A stretch of 64,000 nucleotides of DNA from an uncultured Roseburia sp. GTDB lineage: Bacteria; Bacillota; Clostridia; Lachnospirales; Lachnospiraceae. Below the pieces are notes generated by a model. That model was not told where the DNA came from, searched no databases, and was given only the letters and a program-made list of their open reading frames with translations. The stretch is taken from positions 1 through 64,000 of the forward strand of contig CANRSX010000017.1 in the NCBI GenBank assembly GCA_947642555.1, read 5' to 3'. Of the stretch, positions 42,635-51,267 are shown in pieces (position 1 is the stretch's first letter; each line of letters starts with the position of its first letter). Position numbers and translations under genes: made by a program.

Positions 42635-43246
42635 ATGAAATTTATCGGGATTACCGGGGGCGTGGGAGCGGGAAAATCCGAGATCCTTTCCCATCTCGCG
42701 AAAAAGACCGGGATAAAGGTGATGCTGGCGGATGAGATCGCGCATGATCGGATGGAGCCCGGCACGGATTGCTACAGATGTCTCGCGGAAGCGTTTGCGG
42801 GCGAGGATATTTTTCTGCCGCAGGGCGGGTTTGACCGCGGGAAGCTGGCGGAGGTGATTTTTTCTGATCCCGGAAAACGGGAGCGGCTGAATGCGATCGT
42901 ACATCCGGCGGTGAAGGAATATGTGCTGCGCGTGCGGGAGGAAGAGGAGCGGCGGGGAGAGACCCGGATGCTGGTGCTCGAGGCGGCGCTTCTGATAGAA
43001 GAGCATTATGACGCGGTCTGCGACGAGCTCTGGTATATTTACACGGACGAAGCGCACCGCAGAGAGCGGCTGATGAAAAGCCGCGGGTATTCCCCGGAAA
43101 AAATCAGCGGGATTTTTGCGAGCCAGCTGCCGGAGGAGACGTACCGCAGGTATTGTAAACGCGTGATCGACAACAACGGGAGCGTGGAAGAGACGAGGCG
43201 GCAGATCGATCAGATACTCGAAGGAGAGGATTTTGGAATTGGTTGA
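42635..43246 (+). CDS. coaE: Dephospho-CoA kinase
   Basis: 203 aa. Last step of CoA synthesis: phosphorylates dephospho-CoA. Walker A GITGGVGAGKSEILS, then LADEIAHDRMEPG, IVHPAVKEYVLRV and the lid region ERLMKSRGYSPEKI. It follows polA by 17 bp, a common Firmicutes pairing, and overlaps the next gene by 14 bp. Confidence 0.95.
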   Translation: MKFIGITGGVGAGKSEILSHLAKKTGIKVMLADEIAHDRMEPGTDCYRCLAEAFAGEDIFLPQGGFDRGKLAEVIFSDPGKRERLNAIVHPAVKEYVLRVREEEERRGETRMLVLEAALLIEEHYDAVCDELWYIYTDEAHRRERLMKSRGYSPEKISGIFASQLPEETYRRYCKRVIDNNGSVEETRRQIDQILEGEDFGIG

Positions 43247-45659
43247 AAACGGAGTACCGGAAATGAGCAGGAGCATAATGGAACAGCCACTGGTGTTCGG
43301 GCTTGATATCGGAACGCGCAATGTGGTGGGAACGGTGGGATACCGGACGGAAGAGGAAGAGTTTATCGTTGTGGCCCAGCATGTGACCGAGCATCAGACC
43401 AGGGCGATGGTCGACGGGCAGATTCACGACATCGGGCGCGTGGCAAAGACGATCCGCAGGGTAAAAGAGGAGCTGGAGTCGCAGATTGAGCGTCCGCTTA
43501 CCGATGTGTGCATCGCAGCTGCGGGACGTGTGTTAAAAACGGTGACGACGCATATTTCCTATGATTTTGCGGAGGAGACAATTGTAGACGGGGAGGATAT
43601 TCACACCTTAAATCTCCTGGGAATCGAGCGCGCGCAGGATATTTTAAAAGAGAAGAACGACACGCGGTACAAATTTTACTGCGTGGGTTATTCCGTGGTG
43701 AAATATTATTTAAACGACGATGTGATTTCCAATCTGGAGGGACACAAGGCGGAGCGGATCGGCGAGGATGTGATCGTGACCTTCCTGCCGGAGGACGTCG
43801 TGGACGGGCTGTACGCGGCGGTGGAACAGGCCGGGCTGATCGTGGCGAATATGACCTTAGAGCCGATCGCGGCGATCAATGTCGCGATCCCGGAGAATTT
43901 CCGGCTGCTTAACATTGCGCTTGTGGACATTGGGGCGGGAACCTCCGATATCTCGGTGACGCGCGACGGGAGTATCATCGCGTACGGCATGATCCCGCTG
44001 GCCGGGGATGAGATCACGGAGCTGATCGTGCAGCATTATCTCGTGGATTTTAACACGGCGGAGATGATCAAGCTTGCGAGCGGCGTGATGGAGGAGATCG
44101 CCTACAAGGATATCATGCTGATCGAGCACACGGTGTCCGCGCAGGAAATCTGGGAGCTGGCGGCGCCGGTGGTCGACCGGATGACGGGCGAGGTGGCCGC
44201 AAAGATCATGGAGTTAAACGGGGATAAAAGCGTCAGCGCGGCCTTTATCGTGGGCGGCGGCGGAAAGATCCACGGTTACACGGAGCTTCTGGCGGAAAAG
44301 CTGGGGCTTCCGCCGGAGCGTGTGGCGCTGCGCGGGGAGGAAGTACTGCAGGAGGTGACGTTCCTCCAGGCGGAGATTAAGAAGGATCCTCTGCTGGTAA
44401 CCCCGATCGGCATCTGCTTAAATTATTACGACCAGCGCAATAATTTTATCATGGTGCGGTTTAACGGGGAGCGCGTCAAGCTGTATGACAACAATAAGCT
44501 TACAATTGTAGATGTTGCACTGCAGGCCGGATTCCCGAACGAGGAGCTGTTTCCGAAGCGCGGGAAGGCGCTGGAATTTCTGGTGAACGGGATCCCGCGG
44601 ATCGTGCGCGGCGAGGCCGGGGAATCGGCGCAGGTCTATATGAACGGCCGTCCGGCGAATATCAATACGCCGTTAGAGCCGAACTGCGAGATTTATATCC
44701 AGCCGTCCACCATGGGAGGGCCGGCGGAGCTCCGGTTAGAGCAGTTAGAGGAGTACACGACCTCGGACGTGACGTTTCTGGTAAATGATAAAATCGTCCG
44801 CTGCCCGAAGTTTCTGGAGGTAAACGGGAGCTTAGAGCCGCCGTTTTATCTGATTCAGGAGGGCGATAAGATCGATACGCGAAGCTTTTATACCGTCGGC
44901 CAGCTCGCGGCGTTTATGGATGTGGAGCTGGATGCGGACCGTGAAATTTTTGTCAATAACCGGCTCGCGGATCTGGAGACGCTGATCTATGAGAATTTCA
45001 CGATTGAGTGGACGGTGCTCTCCTATGACGGGGCGGAGGGTCCTGTGCGGTTTATCACAAGGGAAGAGGAGCCTGAGCCGGCGGGAGATGCGGATTTCGG
45101 GGAGGAGACCGTGCCAGCCGTGCCGGAAGCGGCAGAAGACACGTTGTCCGCAGAGGCTGTGCCCGACCGTCCGAGCGAAGATGTCCGGCTACCCGCAGAG
45201 ACAGAAGCCGTGCCGTCGGTGCCGTCCGTCAGCCCGCCGGTTGTGGATGAGAGTCCGGCCGCGGGAGCCGTGGAGCCTGAGCCGGGGCAGCCGTTTGTGG
45301 AGCCCGCCGGGAAGAATGCGGCAGAGGAAAGGGAGGCGCCGCCGTCCGAAGCAGCGGAACAAAAGCCGCTCTGGCGTTCCGGGCAGCTGCCGCCGTTCCG
45401 GCCGATGAAGCGTCCGGGGCAGCAGGAGGAGGCGCCTGCGGCAGAGCCTGCGACATCGGAGATAACGGTTACCATCAACGGGCAGCAGGTGCGCCTGACC
45501 GGAAAGAAAAATTATATCTTTGTGGATCTGTTTGAATTTTATGAGTTTGACCTGAAAGCCTCCGCGGGGCGGGGCGTCATCACAAAGCTGAACGGAAAGA
45601 ACGCGCATTTTTCCGCGTTTTTGAATGAAGGAGACGAGATTGAGCTCGGCTGGCAGTAA
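43233..45659 (+). CDS. FtsA/PilM-like actin-fold ATPase with beta-grasp-like C-terminal domains
   Basis: 808 aa from a TTG start with AAGGAG six bases upstream. The first about 380 residues are an SHS2/actin-fold ATPase: LVFGLDIGTRNVVGTVGYRT, ALVDIGAGTSDISVTRDGSI, AFIVGGGGKIHGYTELLAEK. Further domains follow (FNGERVKLYDNNKLTIVDVA; TTSDVTFLVNDKIVRCP), then about 120 residues of Pro/Ala/Glu-rich linker, then a final small domain ITVTINGQQVRLTGKKNYIF with the look of a ThiS-type beta-grasp fold. There is no membrane anchor. A role in cell division or envelope assembly is inferred from the ATPase type. The family is known in Lachnospiraceae only as a cell-division-like protein. Confidence 0.8.
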   Translation: MELVENGVPEMSRSIMEQPLVFGLDIGTRNVVGTVGYRTEEEEFIVVAQHVTEHQTRAMVDGQIHDIGRVAKTIRRVKEELESQIERPLTDVCIAAAGRVLKTVTTHISYDFAEETIVDGEDIHTLNLLGIERAQDILKEKNDTRYKFYCVGYSVVKYYLNDDVISNLEGHKAERIGEDVIVTFLPEDVVDGLYAAVEQAGLIVANMTLEPIAAINVAIPENFRLLNIALVDIGAGTSDISVTRDGSIIAYGMIPLAGDEITELIVQHYLVDFNTAEMIKLASGVMEEIAYKDIMLIEHTVSAQEIWELAAPVVDRMTGEVAAKIMELNGDKSVSAAFIVGGGGKIHGYTELLAEKLGLPPERVALRGEEVLQEVTFLQAEIKKDPLLVTPIGICLNYYDQRNNFIMVRFNGERVKLYDNNKLTIVDVALQAGFPNEELFPKRGKALEFLVNGIPRIVRGEAGESAQVYMNGRPANINTPLEPNCEIYIQPSTMGGPAELRLEQLEEYTTSDVTFLVNDKIVRCPKFLEVNGSLEPPFYLIQEGDKIDTRSFYTVGQLAAFMDVELDADREIFVNNRLADLETLIYENFTIEWTVLSYDGAEGPVRFITREEEPEPAGDADFGEETVPAVPEAAEDTLSAEAVPDRPSEDVRLPAETEAVPSVPSVSPPVVDESPAAGAVEPEPGQPFVEPAGKNAAEEREAPPSEAAEQKPLWRSGQLPPFRPMKRPGQQEEAPAAEPATSEITVTINGQQVRLTGKKNYIFVDLFEFYEFDLKASAGRGVITKLNGKNAHFSAFLNEGDEIELGWQ

Positions 45660-45731
45660 AATGAAGGAGACGGGATTGAGCCCGGCTGGCAGTAAAATGA
45701 AGGAGACGGGATTGAGCCCGGCTGGCAGTAA
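45624..45731 (+). repeat. Three tandem 36-bp copies spanning a stop codon
   Basis: Copy 1 (45624-45659) is the last 12 codons of the FtsA-like gene including TAA. Copies 2 (45660-45695) and 3 (45696-45731) are identical to each other and differ from copy 1 at two positions. Every copy ends GGCTGGCAGTAA and contains GAAGGAG. Copies 2 and 3 form the intergenic space before the YycJ-like gene. Confidence 0.95.
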
Positions 45732-45746
45732 TAGGAGAGTAAGAAC

Positions 45747-46544
45747 ATGGAGTTATGCAGTATAGCAAGCGGCAGCAGCGGAAATTGTATCTGCGTCGGA
45801 TCGGATACCTGTCATCTTCTGATTGACGCGGGCATCAGCGGAAAGCGGATTGAACAGGGCCTTGCGGCGCTTGATCTGAAGGCGCAGGAAATGCAGGGGA
45901 TTCTGATCACGCATGAGCACATTGACCACATTGCGGGCTTAGGCGTGCTCGCAAGACGCTACGGGCTGCCGCTTTACGCCACGGCGGGGACGATCGCGGC
46001 GATCCGGCGCGTGAAGTCGGTGGGCGCGATCGATGAGAGCCTTTACCACGAGGTCACGCCCGGGGTGGATTTTGTGATCGGGGATCTGACGGTGGAGCCG
46101 GTCGCGGTGTCGCACGATGCGGCGGATCCGGTGGCGTACCGGCTCACGCAGTCAGACAAAGCGGTGGCGGTCATGACGGATCTTGGGATGTTTGACGACC
46201 ATATCGTGGAGAAGCTGACCGGGCTTGACGCCCTCTTTCTGGAGGCGAACCACGACGTACATATGCTTCAGGCGGGCAGCTACCCCTACCCGCTCAAGCA
46301 GCGGATCTTAGGGGCGCGCGGACACCTGTCAAATGAACTGAGCGGAAAGCTTCTGGGGAAGGTGCTGCACGATCATTTCGGCACCGTGGTGCTGGGACAT
46401 TTGTCAAAGGAGAATAATCTGGCGGAGCTGGCCTACGAGACGGTGCGGCTGGAAGTGACGATGGGGGATAATCCCTACCGCGGGGATGATTTTCCGATCT
46501 ATGTGGCAAAGCGCGACGAGCCGTCGGAGCGGATTACATTTTAA
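45747..46544 (+). CDS. MBL-fold hydrolase, YycJ/WalJ family
   Basis: 265-aa metallo-beta-lactamase-fold protein: LCSIASGSSGNCICVGSDTC, LLIDAGISGKRIEQGLAAL, ILITHEHIDHIAGLGVLARR, VAVMTDLGMFDDHIVEKL, GHLSNELSG. In Bacillus relatives, yycJ lies in the walRK operon and has been linked to DNA repair and cell-wall phenotypes. Here no walRK genes are near. TAGGAGAG precedes the ATG, directly after the repeat array. Confidence 0.9.
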   Translation: MELCSIASGSSGNCICVGSDTCHLLIDAGISGKRIEQGLAALDLKAQEMQGILITHEHIDHIAGLGVLARRYGLPLYATAGTIAAIRRVKSVGAIDESLYHEVTPGVDFVIGDLTVEPVAVSHDAADPVAYRLTQSDKAVAVMTDLGMFDDHIVEKLTGLDALFLEANHDVHMLQAGSYPYPLKQRILGARGHLSNELSGKLLGKVLHDHFGTVVLGHLSKENNLAELAYETVRLEVTMGDNPYRGDDFPIYVAKRDEPSERITF

Positions 46545-46566
46545 AAGAGCGGATACCATTTTAAAA
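46527..46566 (+). repeat. Two tandem 20-bp copies spanning a stop codon
   Basis: GAGCGGATTACATTTTAAAA (46527-46546) is the end of the YycJ-like gene with its TAA. GAGCGGATACCATTTTAAAA (46547-46566) repeats it with two changes, directly before the UPF0237 ribosome site. Confidence 0.9.
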
Positions 46567-46581
46567 GGAGGAAGGGAACAT

Positions 46582-46866
46582 ATGGAAAACACGGTGGACA
46601 AGGCAATTATTACGGTTGTAGGAAAAGATGCGGTCGGCATTATCGCAAAGGTGTGCACGTATCTCTCCGGAACGCGGATCAATGTGCTCGATATCTCGCA
46701 GACCATTGTCTCCGGCTATTTTAACATGATGATGATTGTGGATATGAAGCAGGCGGCGAAATCCTTTATGGAGTGCCAGAAGGATCTGAACGCGCTGGGG
46801 GAGGAGATCGGCGTCGCCATCAAATGCCAGCGGGAAGAGATTTTTGAAAAAATGCACAGAATCTGA
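46582..46866 (+). CDS. ACT domain protein, UPF0237
   Basis: 94 aa. A single ACT domain: [43 protein letters not shown] domains bind amino acids. UPF0237 genes usually precede UPF0210 genes, as here, which suggests a regulator-enzyme pair. The start has AGGAGGAAGG upstream; the frame is open to 46486 but overlaps yycJ. Confidence 0.93.
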   Translation: MENTVDKAIITVVGKDAVGIIAKVCTYLSGTRINVLDISQTIVSGYFNMMMIVDMKQAAKSFMECQKDLNALGEEIGVAIKCQREEIFEKMHRI

Positions 46867-46879
46867 GCGGAGGTTACCG

Positions 46880-48244
46880 ATGATTAATATCTGGGAAGTA
46901 AACGAGACCAATAAGATGGTGGAGCAGGAGAATCTTGACGTCCGCACGATCACAATCGGGATCAGCCTGTTCGAATGCATCGATTCCGATTTAAAGAAGC
47001 TGAATGACAATATTTACCGCAGGATCACGACGGTGGCGAAGGATCTCGCGAAGACCGCGGAAAAGATCGAGAACGAATACGGGATCCCGATTGTAAACAA
47101 GCGGATCTCGGTCACGCCGATCGCGCTGATCGGCGGTGCGGCCTGCCGGTCGGAAGAGGATTTTGTGACGATCGCAGAGACGTTGGACCGCGCGGCGGAG
47201 GCGGTCGGGGCAAACCTGATCGGCGGTTATTCCGCGCTGGTGTCAAAGGGAATGACAAGGGCGGACGAGCTTTTGATCCGCTCGATTCCGACCGCTCTGA
47301 CGGGTACGCGGCGCGTGTGCAGCTCCGTCAACCTCGCCTCGACGAAAACCGGGATCAATATGGATGCGGTGCGCCTGATGGGGGAGATCCTCTTAGAGGT
47401 GGCGGAGCGGTCAAAGGACCGGGATTCCGTGGACTGCATGAAGCTCGTGGTCTTCTGCAACGCGCCGGATGACAACCCCTTTATGGCGGGGGCCTTCCAC
47501 GGCGTGACGGAGGCGGATGCGATTATAAACGTAGGAGTCAGCGGCCCGGGCGTGGTCAAGACGGCGCTTGGCGCGGTGCGCGGGGAGAGCTTTGAGGTGC
47601 TCTGCGAGACGATCAAAAAGACAGCCTTTAAGGTGACCAGGGTGGGACAGCTCGTGGCGCAGGAGGCGTCAAAGCTGCTGGGGATCCCGTTTGGCATTGT
47701 GGATCTCTCGCTGGCGCCGACACCGGCCATCGGGGATTCCGTGGCGGATATCCTCTGCGAGATCGGGCTGGAATACGCCGGCGCGCCGGGCACGACCGCA
47801 GCGCTCGCCCTGCTCAACGACCAGGTGAAAAAGGGCGGCGTCATGGCGTCCTCCTACGTCGGCGGCTTAAGCGGCGCGTTTATTCCGGTCAGCGAGGACC
47901 AGGGGATGATCGACGCGGTGCAGGCAGGGGCCATTACGCTCGAGAAGCTCGAGGCGATGACCTGCGTCTGCTCGGTCGGTCTGGATATGATCGCGATCCC
48001 GGGCGACACGAAGGCGACGACGATCTCCGGGATCATCGCGGACGAGATGGCGCTTGGCATGGTAAATCAGAAGACCACGGCGGCCAGGCTGATCCCGGTG
48101 ATCGGCAAGGGCGTCGGGGACACGGTGGAGTTCGGCGGGCTGTTCGGCTATGCGCCGATCATGCCGGTGAACCGGTTCTCCTGCGACGATTTTATCAACC
48201 GCAAAGGCAGGATTCCCGCGCCGATCCACAGCTTTAAGAACTGA
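46880..48244 (+). CDS. UPF0210 (PFL) family protein
   Basis: 454 aa. It belongs to the pyruvate-formate-lyase-related UPF0210 family: [60 protein letters not shown] and [18 protein letters not shown]. The reaction is unknown, and no glycyl radical motif is visible. CGGAGG precedes ATG 46880. The stop overlaps the next start by one base. Confidence 0.92.
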   Translation: MINIWEVNETNKMVEQENLDVRTITIGISLFECIDSDLKKLNDNIYRRITTVAKDLAKTAEKIENEYGIPIVNKRISVTPIALIGGAACRSEEDFVTIAETLDRAAEAVGANLIGGYSALVSKGMTRADELLIRSIPTALTGTRRVCSSVNLASTKTGINMDAVRLMGEILLEVAERSKDRDSVDCMKLVVFCNAPDDNPFMAGAFHGVTEADAIINVGVSGPGVVKTALGAVRGESFEVLCETIKKTAFKVTRVGQLVAQEASKLLGIPFGIVDLSLAPTPAIGDSVADILCEIGLEYAGAPGTTAALALLNDQVKKGGVMASSYVGGLSGAFIPVSEDQGMIDAVQAGAITLEKLEAMTCVCSVGLDMIAIPGDTKATTISGIIADEMALGMVNQKTTAARLIPVIGKGVGDTVEFGGLFGYAPIMPVNRFSCDDFINRKGRIPAPIHSFKN

Positions 48245-49449
48245 TGGGGCCGGGGAAGATTGTGCTCATCCGGAATGCGGTGGAGACCCTCGGCTATTTT
48301 TCCACGCAGATCGGGCGGGAGTTAAAGCGTATGGGCGCTGAGATTTACTGGATTGATTTTGGACGGATGTATGAGAGTCTGGAAGGGCTGGACCGCTTCG
48401 TGAACGGAGAGGGTGCGGCCCTTCTCACCTTTAATTTTATCGGGCTTAGCGGGGAGGAGATTTTTTCCGCGGAGCCCGGAGCCGGCGGGAGAGTGGCCGT
48501 CGAAGCCGCCGGTGCGCCGCGCACGGTCTGGGAACGGTACGGGATGCGGTATGTGAATATCCTCGTGGACCATCCGATGTACTTTCACACGAAGCTTCTG
48601 CGCGCGCCGGCGGGGATGCGGCTGTTCTGCATCGACCGGGAGCACGTGCGCTATGTGAGGCGGTTTTACCCGGGGATCCGGGCGGAATTTCTGCCGGTTG
48701 CGGGGAATGAGCTGCTGCCGGATATGCCTCCTCTGCCGTTTGAGAAGCGGCGGTATGATCTCGTCTTCACGGCAAACTACGTCTGCTTCGACGAACTGGC
48801 GGCGCGCCTGGTCATGCAGGGGCCGGAGTACGAGGTTTTTTACCGGGGGATCTTAGACGACCTGATCGCAGGGCCGGATCAGTCTGTGGACGCGGTGATG
48901 GAGCGCCATATCGCGGAGGAGCTGGGGGAGTGCTCCGATGCGGACAAACGATCCGCGATGGCCGGAATGGCGGTGATCGATCTGTGTGTGCGCGCGTATT
49001 TCAGGGAACGGATCATACAGGAGCTTCTGGACGCGGATCTTGCGGTGCACGTGTTCGGCGCGGACTGGGAACGCATGCCCTGCAAAAAGCCCTGGAATCT
49101 GATCGCAAACGGCGGACAGGTGGATTCTGCGGCCTGCGTGCAGGCGGTGCGGGAGGCGAGGCTTTCCTTAAACGTCATGCCCTGGTTTAAGGACGGCGCG
49201 CATGACCGCGTGTTTACCGCGATGCTGCAGGGCACGGCGGCGCTCACGGACGACAGCCGGTATCTGCGGGAAGAATTTACGGACGGAAAAGAGCTCGTCT
49301 TTTACGCACTGTCCTCCGTCGCGCCGCTGCCCGGGCTGGTATATGACCTCCTGCGCGATGAAGAGCGGCTGGAGCGGATCGCGATGGAAGGGTATCGGGC
49401 GGCGAGGAAACGGCATACCTGGGGGGAGAGGGCGCGGATGCTGTTTTAA
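48244..49449 (+). CDS. Putative glycosyltransferase (DUF3880/CgeB-like)
   Basis: 401 aa. The N-terminal half (LIRNAVETLGYFSTQIGREL, YVNILVDHPMYFHTKLL) and the C-terminal half (LSLNVMPWFKDGAHDRVFTA, LQGTAALTDDSRYLREEF, KELVFYALSSVAPLPGLVYD) match GT-B proteins of the CgeB/DUF3880 type. The donor and acceptor are unknown. It overlaps UPF0210 by 1 bp and the convergent SDR gene by 4 bp. Confidence 0.83.
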   Translation: MGPGKIVLIRNAVETLGYFSTQIGRELKRMGAEIYWIDFGRMYESLEGLDRFVNGEGAALLTFNFIGLSGEEIFSAEPGAGGRVAVEAAGAPRTVWERYGMRYVNILVDHPMYFHTKLLRAPAGMRLFCIDREHVRYVRRFYPGIRAEFLPVAGNELLPDMPPLPFEKRRYDLVFTANYVCFDELAARLVMQGPEYEVFYRGILDDLIAGPDQSVDAVMERHIAEELGECSDADKRSAMAGMAVIDLCVRAYFRERIIQELLDADLAVHVFGADWERMPCKKPWNLIANGGQVDSAACVQAVREARLSLNVMPWFKDGAHDRVFTAMLQGTAALTDDSRYLREEFTDGKELVFYALSSVAPLPGLVYDLLRDEERLERIAMEGYRAARKRHTWGERARMLF

Positions 49450-50453
49450 ACCACACCGGCCGCTTTCAGCCATTCGATCTCATCATGGATCGTTTCGCGG
49501 TAAGGCCGGGACGTATAGCCGAGTTCCCGCCTGGCTTTGGACGAATCAAAGTGATTGTTGCGCGAGAGATTATAGATCTCGTAGCGGCTTAAGGCCGGCT
49601 TCTCTCCCTTTTTTCTGGCACGGGCTTCTAAGAAATCTGCGACAATGTTTGCGACGCGCTGCGGCAGGAAGAAAAACGGTTTTTTGCAGTGGCCCTCCTG
49701 GGAAACTAATTTTGTAAATTCCTGATAGGTCACCACCTCATTGGCAAGGATGTAGCTTTCGCCGGCCTTTCCTTTTTCCGCGGCGAGAAACAGGCCGTTT
49801 GCAAGGTCGCGCACATCACAGAGGTTAAAGGTACCTGCAACCGCGACGGGAACTTCCCCCTGCATCTGAAGCTTTAACCCGGAGGTTACCGGACCGCAGG
49901 CGACATCTCCCGGGCCGAGGATCCCGCTCGGCATCACAATGCAGGCGTTCAGGCCCTCATTTTTCACAGCGTCAAGGACCAGCTGGCTGGCGAGAGCCTT
50001 GGACTGGCCATATACGCCTACGATTCCCTTTGCATCAAAGAAATCAGGTTCAGCCATACGCTGTCCGTGCGGCAGCTCCGGGATGGCGCCGGTACTGCCC
50101 ACGTAGACAAGTTTCCGGCATTCCCTGTGGGCGAGACAGCAGTCGATGATGTTTTTGGTCCCGTCGACATTAACGCGCATGACAAGATCCTGCCGCTCAT
50201 TGCCCAGCGCCACCATGCTGGCACAATGGAGCACGATGGTTTCGGTCTGCGGCGGCACGTCAAAAAAACGTTCCAGAGACTTTTTGTCCGTCAGGTCGCC
50301 CTCGTACCGTTCAATTTCTTCCGGAATGTAAACGGCAGTTTGATCGCCGGGCAGAACAAGGGCCCGCGCCGCTTCCCCGCGCGCAATGACCTGACGGCAG
50401 ACCTCCTCGCCCAGATAGCCGGCTGCACCTGTGATGAGATAAAGTAATTTCAT
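49446..50453 (-). CDS. NAD(P)-dependent epimerase/dehydratase (extended SDR)
   Basis: 335 aa. Rossmann motif LYLITGAAGYLGEEVCRQV, then LHCASMVALGNE, KLVYVGSTGAIPE and the catalytic VYGQSKALASQLVL (YxxxK). Resembles dihydroflavonol-4-reductase/3-beta-HSD-like SDRs; the substrate is unknown. The frame continues open upstream to 50984, antisense to the TetR gene, but MKLLYLITG after AAAAGGAGGCG is clearly the start. Divergent from the TetR-type regulator. Confidence 0.9.
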   Translation of the reverse strand: MKLLYLITGAAGYLGEEVCRQVIARGEAARALVLPGDQTAVYIPEEIERYEGDLTDKKSLERFFDVPPQTETIVLHCASMVALGNERQDLVMRVNVDGTKNIIDCCLAHRECRKLVYVGSTGAIPELPHGQRMAEPDFFDAKGIVGVYGQSKALASQLVLDAVKNEGLNACIVMPSGILGPGDVACGPVTSGLKLQMQGEVPVAVAGTFNLCDVRDLANGLFLAAEKGKAGESYILANEVVTYQEFTKLVSQEGHCKKPFFFLPQRVANIVADFLEARARKKGEKPALSRYEIYNLSRNNHFDSSKARRELGYTSRPYRETIHDEIEWLKAAGVV

Positions 50454-50511
50454 AGTATACGCCTCCTTTTCAGATTTGGATAAACAACGGATGAGAGATA
50501 ACCAACAATGG

Positions 50512-50540
50512 TTGCATATCATCCGGACTGGTGATATAAT
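50512..50540 (+). promoter_or_regulatory. Promoter of the TetR-type regulator
   Basis: TTGCAT (50512-50517), 17 bp, perfect TATAAT (50535-50540). Just upstream AACCA-ACAA-TGGTT forms a short inverted repeat that could be an operator shared with the divergent SDR gene. Confidence 0.65.
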
Positions 50541-50648
50541 AGCAGAAAGCGGAAGCTGACACAACCTGCAATACTGGCCGGAACTGGTGGAAAAACAACG
50601 CTTACGGGAGTAAAGGTTGTGCAACGGTTTAGAAACGGAGGACTGTCG

Positions 50649-51176
50649 ATGGATCTGCGGGTAAAGAAAACAAAAAAGGCAATACGCCGGGCTTTTTTTG
50701 AACTGATCCGGCAGAAACCTGTGGAGAAAATTACAGTGCGGGAGCTCTCGGAGCTGGCTGAAATTAATAAGACAACCTTTTATGCCCATTATGACACCAT
50801 ATATGATCTGGTGGATCAGCTGGAGCAGGAGATGATCGAGACGATTGTAGAGCGGATGGGAGCGGCACAGGAGCTGGTTACCGATCCGGCGGCATTCGTG
50901 CATGCACTGGCGGAAAATATTTTTACATACGGGGAGGATTTTGAACAGATGTTCTCCTTTGCCATGCCCCAGTTTGCCGGACACCTGAAAGAGGCGATTC
51001 TGCGCAAGGTTGAGGCGGACGGTTATGCCCCAAAACAGTATGAAAATATCGGCGCACTGCTGATTTTTATTGTAAACGGCCTGATGGGGCTGCGAAACGC
51101 CTCGCCAGAGCTGGCAGAAGAACAGATGGAGACGATTGTTAAATTTGTGGCAGGCGGTGTGAGAGGGATGCGGTGA
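50649..51176 (+). CDS. TetR/AcrR-family regulator
   Basis: 175 aa. N-terminal HTH: RVKKTKKAIRRAFFELIRQK, ITVRELSELAEINKTTFYAH, YDTIYDLVDQLE. The C-terminal half is a ligand domain of the DhaS/TetR_C type. GGAGGAC precedes the ATG. It likely controls itself and the divergent SDR gene. Confidence 0.92.
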   Translation: MDLRVKKTKKAIRRAFFELIRQKPVEKITVRELSELAEINKTTFYAHYDTIYDLVDQLEQEMIETIVERMGAAQELVTDPAAFVHALAENIFTYGEDFEQMFSFAMPQFAGHLKEAILRKVEADGYAPKQYENIGALLIFIVNGLMGLRNASPELAEEQMETIVKFVAGGVRGMR

Positions 51177-51267
51177 CGGAGCAGAGTTTCCGGCATTTTT
51201 TCATGTGTTCCATGGAAACATCATGTTCTGATCCTGCAGAAACAGAGAATTACGGGAGGTACTACAG

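Noticed and set aside
45624-45731. 36-bp repeats as a CRISPR array
   Set aside because: Copies are directly adjacent with no spacers, and the first copy is coding. No cas gene is present.
49446-50984. Long minus-strand frame that would give the SDR a 177-residue N-terminal extension
   Set aside because: The extension is antisense to the TetR gene and its promoter. MKLLYLITGAAGYLG after AAAAGGAGGCG is the family N-terminus.
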